Source: JBCBKU01 sp965267475 | Lineage (GTDB): Bacteria > Pseudomonadota > Alphaproteobacteria > Rhodobacterales > Rhodobacteraceae | Length of the DNA stretch: 64,000 nt | Assembly (NCBI GenBank): GCA_965267475.1 | Contig: OZ254079.1 | Location: 1,488,001-1,552,000, forward strand | Reading direction: 5' to 3' | Shown here: piece after piece, positions 1 to 7,052 of the stretch | How the letters are laid out: every line of letters begins with the position of its first letter | Numbering within the stretch: position 1 is the first letter of the stretch | Translations under genes and position numbers: made by a program | The notes under the pieces: model-generated | What the model was told of the DNA's origin: nothing | Seen by the model: the letters and a program-made list of their open reading frames with translations, nothing else | The model's database searches: none

Positions 1-204
1 GCCGTCAGGCTTGGAAAGGACCGGGGTCTTGCCCGTCTTCGACGTCTTGACCGGCGGTGCCATCAGCGATTTTTCAATTTCGTCCGATCCGCAAGTCGGG
101 CAGGTCACGTGGCCGGCCGCCTTCAGGCTGTCAAACGCCTCGTTCGACTGAAACCAGCTTTCAAAGCCGTGCCCGTCGGCGCATCTGAGCGAAAATCGGA
201 TCAT
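1..204 (-). CDS. DUF1178 family protein (partial, C-terminus off window)
   Basis: The reading frame begins with ATG at 204 on the minus strand and is open to the left edge, giving 68 residues. It starts MIRFSLRCADGHGFESWF and contains a CPTCG motif, the short zinc-ribbon-like pattern typical of the N-terminal half of DUF1178 proteins, whose function is unknown. The rest lies outside the window. It is divergent from the HDAC-family gene at 308, with about 100 bases between them for promoters. The family call is from the characteristic N-terminus. Confidence 0.75.
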   Translation of the reverse strand, partial: MIRFSLRCADGHGFESWFQSNEAFDSLKAAGHVTCPTCGSDEIEKSLMAPPVKTSKTGKTPVLSKPDG

Positions 205-307
205 CACGTCCTGCCAGTTAACCGGGCCAGAACTTAAGGCCCAATTACCGGAATGCAATCCAAATGCAGAGTGGCCGGGGCGTCCGGACCGGTCTAGGTT
301 TCCGGGA

Positions 308-1450
308 ATGTCGCGTTCGTCCGCCCCCAGCCCGGCCCCCCGGTTCATCGGCTCAGAGGTCTTTCGCCATGTGGCCTTTGGCGGACAGCACCCATTGCGC
401 ATTCCGCGCGTCTCGACCGTGATCGACCTGTCCCGCGCCATGGGCTGGCTCCCCGGTTCGGCCTATATCACCTCGCCGCGCGCCCGGGCCGAAGCTTTGA
501 CCGCTTGGCATGACCCGGACTACATTCGCGCGTTCTTTCGCGCCGATGCGGAAGGCGTGGTACGCCCCGGTGATCCGGAGCGCTATGGGTTGGGCACCCT
601 GTCGAACCCGGTATTTACAGGCATGGTCCGGCGCGCCTCGACCGCTGCGGGCGGGTCGCTTTTGGCGGGCGCACTTCTGAAAGACGGTGGTGTTATCTAT
701 CACCCGGCCGGCGGAACCCATCACGGGCTTCCGGGCCGCGCAGGCGGCTTTTGCTATTTGAATGACCCGATGCACGCGATTTTGTCGCTGCGCCATGCGG
801 GCGTACGGCGTGTGGCCTATGTCGATATCGATGCGCATCACCCGGATGGCGTGGCCGTTGGGTTAGAGGGCGATCCCGACGCCTTGTTGATTTCGGTCCA
901 TGAAGAAAATCGTTGGCCCTTCACGGGGGTTTTGGAAGACCGGGGCGGTGGCCAGCACTACAATCTGCCCGTTCCAAAGGGGCTTAACGACACTGAAATG
1001 GCAGCAATCCGCGACGCGCTTATTCTGCCATTGGTTCAGGCCTTCCGGCCCGAGGCGGTCGTATTGCAATGCGGGGCGGACGCGGTGGCCGAAGACCCGC
1101 TGGCGCGGCTTGACCTGTCCAACAACGCCCATTGGGCGATGGTGGCGGCGCTAAGACCGCTGGCACCCCGATACCTTGTCCTGGGCGGCGGCGGGTATAA
1201 CCCCTGGACGGTTGGGCGCCTTTGGACAGGGGTATGGGCCACTCTGGCCGGGGCCGAGATCCCCGACCGATTGCCCGACGCCGGGGCAGAAGTTTTGCGG
1301 GATCTCAGCTGGTCCCGGCTTCGCGGACGACCGCTCGATCCCGCCTGGACCGAGACCCTGCGTGACCCACCGCGCGACGGCCCGGTTCGGGATGAGATCC
1401 GGAACCGGATCCGGGACTTGACGACGCGCCGGTTGGGCACAGCGGCGTGA
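308..1450 (+). CDS. Histone deacetylase family / acetylpolyamine amidohydrolase-like deacetylase
   Basis: This 380-residue protein has the HDAC (arginase-deacetylase fold) signature: a HHG motif after GGT, the metal-binding block DIDAHHPDG, and a GGGGYNPWTVGRLW segment near the C-terminus that carries the usual glycine-rich loop. Family members are zinc-dependent amidohydrolases acting on acetylated lysines, polyamines or acetoin-related substrates. The bacterial substrate cannot be told from sequence. The stop overlaps the GTG start of the next gene (GTGA), so the two are probably translationally coupled. The protein should be cytoplasmic, as no signal peptide is visible. Confidence 0.85.
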   Translation: MSRSSAPSPAPRFIGSEVFRHVAFGGQHPLRIPRVSTVIDLSRAMGWLPGSAYITSPRARAEALTAWHDPDYIRAFFRADAEGVVRPGDPERYGLGTLSNPVFTGMVRRASTAAGGSLLAGALLKDGGVIYHPAGGTHHGLPGRAGGFCYLNDPMHAILSLRHAGVRRVAYVDIDAHHPDGVAVGLEGDPDALLISVHEENRWPFTGVLEDRGGGQHYNLPVPKGLNDTEMAAIRDALILPLVQAFRPEAVVLQCGADAVAEDPLARLDLSNNAHWAMVAALRPLAPRYLVLGGGGYNPWTVGRLWTGVWATLAGAEIPDRLPDAGAEVLRDLSWSRLRGRPLDPAWTETLRDPPRDGPVRDEIRNRIRDLTTRRLGTAA

Positions 1451-1989
1451 CCCGGGCTTTCTTTGCCGTTCCCTTGCCGGATGCGGTGCGGACCGAATGT
1501 CTGATTGCACAATCCGGGATCCGGCTTGGTAGGACGGTGGCGGCAGAAAACCTGCATGTGACCTTGGTGTTTCTCGGCGAATTGGACGATCAGGCTTTGG
1601 AAGAAGCGCATTTCGTGGCCGAGAGCATTCGAGCGGAACCAGTACATCTCGCGCTTTCGCGGCTGGATGTTTTTGGGGACAGTGCACCGAGATTGATCTA
1701 TGCGGCGCTGGTCCCGGACCCAGGGTTGATGGCGTTGCAGTCGAAGTTGGAAACGGGGCTTCGTCGGGTGGGGATCGACATCCCAAGGCGGCGCTTTGTT
1801 GCCCATGTCACGCTGGCACGCCTGAAAGAGCGGTCCGAAGAAGCCGCGCCCGTCCAGGCGTTTTTGGCGGCTCATGGCGGGTTGTCTGCCGTGGGGCATC
1901 CAACCTCCTTTGGCCTTTATGCGTCGACGCTGCACCCCGAAGGGCCGATCTATGAGGAACTGGCGTCCTATCCTTTGGGCCTGACCTGA
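1447..1989 (+). CDS. thpR: RNA 2',3'-cyclic phosphodiesterase (2H phosphoesterase)
   Basis: This 180-residue protein has the two HxT motifs that define 2H phosphoesterases: HVTLVFLG near residue 38 and HVTLARL near residue 120. The spacing and length match the ThpR/LigT family, which hydrolyses 2',3'-cyclic phosphates on RNA and was originally called 2'-5' RNA ligase. The GTG start overlaps the upstream stop by four bases. The physiological RNA substrate of bacterial members is not established. Confidence 0.85.
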   Translation: MTRAFFAVPLPDAVRTECLIAQSGIRLGRTVAAENLHVTLVFLGELDDQALEEAHFVAESIRAEPVHLALSRLDVFGDSAPRLIYAALVPDPGLMALQSKLETGLRRVGIDIPRRRFVAHVTLARLKERSEEAAPVQAFLAAHGGLSAVGHPTSFGLYASTLHPEGPIYEELASYPLGLT

Positions 1990-2072
1990 TCTAATTGCGC
2001 GGCTGCGCCGCATTGCTTTCTCTCGTCCTCGGCCCCGGGCCTCGTCCTCGGGCCGCCCCACCGCAGGCGCGA

Positions 2073-3041
2073 TCAGGGTTGCGGGGTTCCGCCTGAGAGA
2101 ACCGTCTGGAACCAGGCCGTATCGATATTGCCGCCGCAAAGGACCGTCGCAGCCTGTTGGCCTTGGACCAGGTCCTTTTCCTGGAGGAGCGCCGCAAGGG
2201 GGGCCGCGCCCGCGCCTTCGGCGAGATTATGGGTATCGGTGAAATAGATCCGTATGGCCTCGGCCACCTCATCATCGCTGACCGTCACGAAACGGGCCGC
2301 GCCCGGCGCATAAATGTCGAGCGCTTCTTGCACTGGTACGCGCACGGCCATTCCGTCTGCAAAGGTTTTGGCCGAGTTCGACGGGGAAAGCCGGCCCGTT
2401 TCGGCGGACCGTTTGGCACTTTGCGCATTGTCTGACACGACGGCTACGATCTCGGCCGGATGGTCGAGCGCATCGCGCGCCGCGATGGCCCCGCAGATGC
2501 CGGACCCACAGCCGATCGGCACGTAAAGCGTCGTCAGCTTGGGAAGCGCGGTCAGAAGTTCATAGGAATAGGTCGCCACGCCCCGGACGAGTTCGGTGTG
2601 AAATGGCGGTACGAAGTACAACCCTTCAGCCTTGGCCCGGGCCATGGCCGCTTCGCGGGCTTCATCGAAGTCGTCGCCAATTTCGACAAGCTCGGCACCG
2701 AACGCCCGCATGGCTGCATTCTTCTCAACCGAATTACCATGGGGCGCATAGATGACAGCACGGAGCCCGGCTGCGCGCGCGGCGCGCGCCTGGGATTGGC
2801 CATGATTGCCACGCGTGGCGGTTATGATCCCCGGACAGTCGGGCTTTGTTCGCCTTAGCCAGTCGATGAATGTAATCCCGCCCCGAACCTTGAATGCGCC
2901 CGTGGGCGCGTGGTTTTCGTGCTTCACCCAGACCTCGGCACCGGCCCGATGGCTTAGCGTTGGCCAGTGATGCTGGGCCGTTGGGGCCATGTGGCGGTAG
3001 ACGAGGCGCGCGGCGTCTTCCAGTTCGGCCTTGGTGAACAT
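2073..3041 (-). CDS. Threonine/serine dehydratase-like PLP enzyme
   Basis: This 322-residue fold-type II PLP enzyme has the PLP lysine in PTGAFKVRGG (around residue 50), the TRGNHGQS phosphate-loop motif and a GCGSGICG loop. These match catabolic (BTAD/TdcB-type) threonine or serine dehydratases without a regulatory ACT domain. The expected reaction is L-threonine or L-serine to 2-oxobutyrate or pyruvate plus ammonia; related racemases and hydroxyectoine-pathway dehydratases cannot be excluded. The ATG overlaps the stop of kdsA by one base, so the two are co-transcribed. The gene converges on thpR. Confidence 0.8.
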   Translation of the reverse strand: MFTKAELEDAARLVYRHMAPTAQHHWPTLSHRAGAEVWVKHENHAPTGAFKVRGGITFIDWLRRTKPDCPGIITATRGNHGQSQARAARAAGLRAVIYAPHGNSVEKNAAMRAFGAELVEIGDDFDEAREAAMARAKAEGLYFVPPFHTELVRGVATYSYELLTALPKLTTLYVPIGCGSGICGAIAARDALDHPAEIVAVVSDNAQSAKRSAETGRLSPSNSAKTFADGMAVRVPVQEALDIYAPGAARFVTVSDDEVAEAIRIYFTDTHNLAEGAGAAPLAALLQEKDLVQGQQAATVLCGGNIDTAWFQTVLSGGTPQP

Positions 3042-3877
3042 CAGGGATGGGCTGCCGCTTCGACGGCCCGGAGACGGATGAGAAGCCCTGCCATGTCGTC
3101 CAGATGCACCATATTCGGCCCGTCCGACGGCGCATTGTCCGGATCGTCATGGGTTTCAACGAAAAGCGCCGCGCAGCCCACTGCCACGGCCGCGCGCGCA
3201 AGAGGTGGCACCATGGTCCGGTCGCCGCCGGTCGACGTGCCCTGGCCACCTGGTTGCTGCACCGAATGGGTGGCGTCGAAAACAACCGGATACCCGGTTT
3301 CGGCCATTTGCGGGAGTGCCCGGAAGTCAGAGACCAGAGTGTTATAGCCAAAGGACGTGCCCCGTTCGCAGAGCATGATCTGGTCATTGCCGGTCGAGGC
3401 GATCTTATCGGCCACGTTCCGCATATCCCAGGGCGCAAGAAATTGGCCCTTCTTCACATTGACTGCCTTGCCGGTGGCACCTGCAGCCAGAAGGAGATCG
3501 GTCTGGCGACACAGGAAGGCCGGGATTTGCAGGACATCGACGGCTTCGGCGACAGGAGCGCAGTGATCGGGCAGATGAACATCGGTCAGAACCGGGCACC
3601 CAAAGGTTTGGCGAACCTCGGCCAGGATGTTCAAACCCTCTTCCATCCCGATCCCACGCGCGGCACCGATCGAGGATCGGTTTGCCTTGTCGTAGCTTGA
3701 TTTGTAGATCCAGGGGATGCCTGCGGCGCCAGCGGCCTTGGCGATCTCTTCCGCCACATGCATGGCATGGTCGCGGCTTTCAATCTGGCAGGGGCCAGCG
3801 ATCAGCGCGAAGGGCGAAGTGTTGGCGATCCGGATGTCGCCGATCTGCACGGTTTTCTGGGGCACTGGTTCCGTCAT
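3041..3877 (-). CDS. kdsA: 3-deoxy-8-phosphooctulonate synthase
   Basis: This is a 278-residue KdsA, which condenses arabinose 5-phosphate with phosphoenolpyruvate to make Kdo-8-phosphate for LPS inner core. Recognisable blocks are ALIAGPCQIESRDHA at the N-terminus, FKSSYDKANRSS-like (here YKSSYDKANRSS), LTDVHLPDH and FDATHSVQQPGG. A longer frame runs to 3973, but the ATG at 3877 has an AGAGG-type ribosome site upstream and gives the normal family length, so it was chosen. It is translationally coupled to the downstream dehydratase, an unusual partner with no obvious pathway link. Confidence 0.93.
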   Translation of the reverse strand: MTEPVPQKTVQIGDIRIANTSPFALIAGPCQIESRDHAMHVAEEIAKAAGAAGIPWIYKSSYDKANRSSIGAARGIGMEEGLNILAEVRQTFGCPVLTDVHLPDHCAPVAEAVDVLQIPAFLCRQTDLLLAAGATGKAVNVKKGQFLAPWDMRNVADKIASTGNDQIMLCERGTSFGYNTLVSDFRALPQMAETGYPVVFDATHSVQQPGGQGTSTGGDRTMVPPLARAAVAVGCAALFVETHDDPDNAPSDGPNMVHLDDMAGLLIRLRAVEAAAHP

Positions 3878-4313
3878 CCGAGCCTCTGGATTGGGTCGAG
3901 CCGGAAAATGCGGCAGGACGTAGGGATTTGCAATGCGATCTGACAGGGAGACGGTGGAGACCCGGACCGCCAAGACGACGAATCAACCCGGCTGTGTGCG
4001 TGTTTCCGTGCCGTACCAGCAGGCGCGGTTGGGTCACGTATCCACACGCGCCTGTCAGGGGTGCTAACATTTCGGACACGCCACGCGGTTTTGCGCTTCT
4101 TTTTGCCAGCCCACCCAAGAGAATGTGACCCGCGCCAAATGGAAAGTCGTTCAAAAACAATAGCTTGAGGAAGCTCACAATTAGGTCAGCAAAGCGGAGC
4201 TTTTTCCCAAGAACCTGTGATTGGTCAGCGACCGGCAACTTGTCCTAGGCGTCCAGTGTCGCCGTATCTCTGCGGCACCTTGACCCAAGACAATGCAAAA
4301 GAGGACCGATCCA
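3878..4313. other. Intergenic region between kdsA and bufA1
   Basis: This 436-base divergent region has no convincing gene. It must carry the promoters for kdsA (leftward) and for the bufferin operon (rightward). A GGCAAC element near 4231 followed about 20 bases later by GTCGCCGTAT resembles an ECF-type promoter. That would fit the sigma-F control reported for Caulobacter bufferins, but the match is weak and no start site can be assigned. Confidence 0.4.
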
Positions 4314-4619
4314 ATGTCGAACACACCCAAAACTCTCGCCGTCGCTGGCGCCGTTGCTGCCGCTCTCGCATCTTACGCCACGCTTCCCGCAAACGCGCAG
4401 GCACAGGAAAAGTGCTTCGGTGTTTCGCTTGCAGGCGAAAACGACTGTGCCGCTGGCCCGGGCACAACCTGCGCCGGTACGTCGACCGTCGACTATCAGG
4501 GCAACGCCTGGACACTGGTTGAAGCTGGCACTTGCGCCACGATCGAGTTGCCGCAGATGGCTGACGGCACCGAGCGCATGGGCTCGCTCGAAGCTCTGGA
4601 GCGTGACCTCCCGGCATAA
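4314..4619 (+). CDS. bufA1: Bufferin precursor peptide (DUF2282, copper-binding RiPP)
   Basis: This 101-residue precursor has a Sec-type signal (residues 1-28, ending PANAQA) and a mature part with exactly four cysteines at positions 34, 45, 53 and 74. The blocks KCFGVSLAGENDC and TCAGTSTVDYQGNAW match BufA1/DUF2282. In Caulobacter, cysteines of this peptide are reported to be converted to 5-thiooxazoles by the MNIO enzyme BufB, and the secreted product binds copper. The ATG at 4314 was chosen over 4293 because it has a GAGG site about nine bases upstream and gives a clean signal peptide. It is the first gene of a four-gene operon, followed by a hairpin. Confidence 0.9.
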   Translation: MSNTPKTLAVAGAVAAALASYATLPANAQAQEKCFGVSLAGENDCAAGPGTTCAGTSTVDYQGNAWTLVEAGTCATIELPQMADGTERMGSLEALERDLPA

Positions 4620-4627
4620 GCTTTCCC

Positions 4628-4655
4628 GGGTCCCGGGGTGCGATCTCCGGGACCC
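4628..4655 (+). promoter_or_regulatory. Intercistronic hairpin between bufA1 and bufB
   Basis: GGGTCCCGG (4628-4636) pairs perfectly with CCGGGACCC (4647-4655) around a 10-base loop. No T-run follows. It therefore looks like an mRNA-stabilising or partial-termination hairpin that would raise precursor levels over those of the modifying enzymes. Confidence 0.65.
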
Positions 4656-4679
4656 ACCCTAATAAGATGAAGGTGCCCC

Positions 4680-5540
4680 ATGCTCGACGCAGCTCAACAG
4701 CCCTTTGGACATCTGCCAAATCGGCCCGGCGTCGGCTATAAGGCACAGCATTTCCAGGCCATCGTGGACGACCCCGCACCGGTCGAATGGCTTGAGGTTC
4801 ATGCCGAGAATTACATGGGCGACGGGGGCCGCCCGATTGCCCAACTGCGCCATCTGGCTGAGCGTATGCCAATCTCGGTGCATGGCGTCGGCCTGTCGAT
4901 TGGTGGCGAAGGCCCGCTGGACTCCGAGCATCTGGCACGGCTGAAGCACCTTGTCGGATGGGTGAACCCTGCAAGTTTCTCAGAACATCTTGCCTGGTCG
5001 ACCCATGACACGGGGTATTTCAATGATTTGTTGCCTCTCCCTTACACGACGGCGACCCTGACCCGCGTTGCCGAGCATATCGATCAAGTGCAAGAGACGC
5101 TTCAGCGGCGCATGCTGCTCGAGAACCCGTCGCATTATCTCGCCTTTGCCGAAAACGAGATGAGCGAGATCGAGTTTCTGAACGAGATCGTCAAACGTAC
5201 CGGTTGCGGGCTGCTGTTGGATGTCAACAACGTCTTCATCTCGGCCACGAACCAGAAAACGGATCCGGTCAGCTATATCGACGCATTTCCGCTGCACGCC
5301 GTGGGCGAGATCCATCTGGCGGGTCACGATGAGGATGAGGACGACGAAGGGGCGCCGCTTCTTATTGACAGCCACGGGCGCGAAGTCGCTGACCCGGTCT
5401 GGGTGCTTTTTGCGCATACGATCGAAAAGGGCGGCGCGAAGCCGTCGCTGATCGAATGGGATACGGATGTGCCGGATTGGCCTGTCCTGGCGGCCGAAGC
5501 GGCGCGGGCCAACGACATTCTGATCGGGGCGCCCGCATGA
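4680..5540 (+). CDS. bufB: Bufferin maturase, MNIO/DUF692 multinuclear iron oxidase
   Basis: This 286-residue DUF692 protein has a TIM-barrel-like layout. Candidate iron ligands lie in conserved blocks: HAENYMGDGG, SVHGVGLSIGG, SEHLAWS, LLLDVNNVFIS, GEIHLAGH and DSHGREVADPVW. MNIO enzymes use two or three iron ions and oxygen to remodel cysteines of RiPP precursors; here the substrate is most likely the bufA1 product directly upstream. The stop overlaps the bufC ATG by four bases (ATGA), indicating coupled translation and the usual BufB-BufC partnership. Confidence 0.92.
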   Translation: MLDAAQQPFGHLPNRPGVGYKAQHFQAIVDDPAPVEWLEVHAENYMGDGGRPIAQLRHLAERMPISVHGVGLSIGGEGPLDSEHLARLKHLVGWVNPASFSEHLAWSTHDTGYFNDLLPLPYTTATLTRVAEHIDQVQETLQRRMLLENPSHYLAFAENEMSEIEFLNEIVKRTGCGLLLDVNNVFISATNQKTDPVSYIDAFPLHAVGEIHLAGHDEDEDDEGAPLLIDSHGREVADPVWVLFAHTIEKGGAKPSLIEWDTDVPDWPVLAAEAARANDILIGAPA

Positions 5541-6289
5541 CGGTCCACCAGGCGGATTTCCTGGCGGCGGTTCTGTCGCCTGAGGCAGAAGTGCCTGCCG
5601 GATTGGTGGACCCCGAGGGCGCGCCCACGACCAAGCGCTTCAATGTGTATCGAAACAACGTGGCGGTTTCCCTGACCGAGGCGTTAGAGACGGCTTTTCC
5701 AGCCATTTCAAAGCTAATCGGCGACGAGAATTTCAAGCGCGTCGCGGGCGTTTTTCTTCGCCAACATCCGCCTTCATCGCCGGTAATGATGCTTTATGGC
5801 GAGGCTTTTCCCGGGTTCCTCGATACGTTCGAGCCGCTGAAGCATCTGGGTTATCTGGCGGATGTGGCGCGACTGGAACAGGCGCTACGCCAGTCCTATC
5901 ACGCTGGCGATGCGAGCCCTGTTGACCCGGCGGCCTTGCAAGCCCTGTCGCCCGCTGCCTTGATGGCCACGCGGTTTGATCTGGCACCCGCCGTTCAGGT
6001 CTTGCAGTCACCCTGGCCAGTTTACGCGATCTGGGCGTTTAACATGGTGGATGGCGCTCCGAAGCCCATCGCCAAGCCGCAATCGGTTTTGATCACCCGG
6101 CCCGAATTTGATCCGGTGGCGCAGCCCGTAGGCAGGGGCACAGCGCATCTGACCGAGGCGCTTCGGGCGGGCCTGACATTGGGCGAAGCGCTTGAGACCG
6201 CTGCCTCAGACCCGACTTTCGATTTTACGACCGCGCTGGGCCAGTTGCTTTCAGGTGCAGCCATTACTGACATAAGGACAGACCCATGA
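5537..6289 (+). CDS. bufC: Bufferin maturation partner, DUF2063 DNA-binding-domain protein
   Basis: The 250-residue frame starting at ATG 5537 (MTVHQADFLAAV) has the DUF2063 N-terminal signature, including RFNVYRNNVAVSLTEAL and FPAIS. An upstream in-frame start at 5456 would sit inside bufB and was rejected. DUF2063 proteins are the RiPP recognition partners of MNIO enzymes, presenting the precursor to BufB. It is coupled by four-base overlaps to bufB upstream and bufD downstream. Confidence 0.9.
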   Translation: MTVHQADFLAAVLSPEAEVPAGLVDPEGAPTTKRFNVYRNNVAVSLTEALETAFPAISKLIGDENFKRVAGVFLRQHPPSSPVMMLYGEAFPGFLDTFEPLKHLGYLADVARLEQALRQSYHAGDASPVDPAALQALSPAALMATRFDLAPAVQVLQSPWPVYAIWAFNMVDGAPKPIAKPQSVLITRPEFDPVAQPVGRGTAHLTEALRAGLTLGEALETAASDPTFDFTTALGQLLSGAAITDIRTDP

Positions 6290-6885
6290 CCCCATTGATC
6301 CGGCTCCAAGAAGCCATCTTTCGCCCTTTCGAGCGTTTGGAACCGCTGGTCATGCCGCTTCTGGCCCGGCTCGTCTTTGCAGGGGTCCTGTTTCAATACT
6401 TCTGGGCCTCGGGCCTGACCAAGCTGGGCGACGGCATTTTCGGGTTTCTGTCGCCGTCCACTGGGGCTTACGCGCAGATCTTCCCGAAGAAGGCCGAAGA
6501 AGTCCTATACGATGTGACGCAATTCAGCCTGTTCGAGAAGACGGTGATTTTTGCTGGGACATGGGCCGAGTTCATCTTGCCGGTGCTTCTGGTCATCGGT
6601 CTTTTTGGCCGGTTCGCTGCGTTGGGCATGATTGGTTTCGTGGTTGTCCAAAGCCTGACGGATATCTTTGGCCACGGCGCAGACGCGGAAACGATCGGTG
6701 CCTGGTTCGACAAAGCCTCGGGTTCCTTGATCCTCGATCAGCGCGCGTTTTGGGTCTTCCTTCTGCTTTATGTGGCGGTACGGGGCGCTGGGGCCTTGTC
6801 GGTGGACCGGTTTCTATTGGGCCGGCGATCCGCGGCATCTGACCTGTCGCACGAGATCGGCGGGACTGAGAGTGTCCTGAAATAG
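6286..6885 (+). CDS. bufD: DoxX-family membrane protein of the bufferin operon
   Basis: This 199-residue integral membrane protein has about four hydrophobic segments and the DoxX-like start LLARLVFAGVLFQYFWASGLTKLG. DoxX proteins are the usual last gene of bufferin operons; the role may be redox or membrane-related but is not established. It overlaps bufC by four bases. It ends 23 bases before a strong rho-independent terminator, so it closes the operon. Confidence 0.85.
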   Translation: MTPLIRLQEAIFRPFERLEPLVMPLLARLVFAGVLFQYFWASGLTKLGDGIFGFLSPSTGAYAQIFPKKAEEVLYDVTQFSLFEKTVIFAGTWAEFILPVLLVIGLFGRFAALGMIGFVVVQSLTDIFGHGADAETIGAWFDKASGSLILDQRAFWVFLLLYVAVRGAGALSVDRFLLGRRSAASDLSHEIGGTESVLK

Positions 6886-6908
6886 ACCCAAGACCAGCTA
6901 AGCGAAGC

Positions 6909-6935
6909 GCCCGCCATATTGGCGGGCTTTTTTTT
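6909..6935 (+). terminator. Rho-independent terminator of the buf operon
   Basis: GCCCGCC (6909-6915) and GGCGGGC (6921-6927) form a seven-pair GC-rich stem with an ATATT loop, followed directly by eight T residues (6928-6935). It lies just after bufD. Confidence 0.93.
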
Positions 6936-7052
6936 GCGGCGCGGCAAGGATTTCCTTTCATGCCGGCAGCGTCTTTCGCCTTGGAGTTGTGCGTTCCGTA
7001 ACTTAAGACCATCTTAACGGTTTCGCGGCCATTCACATAAAATCGAGGGAAT

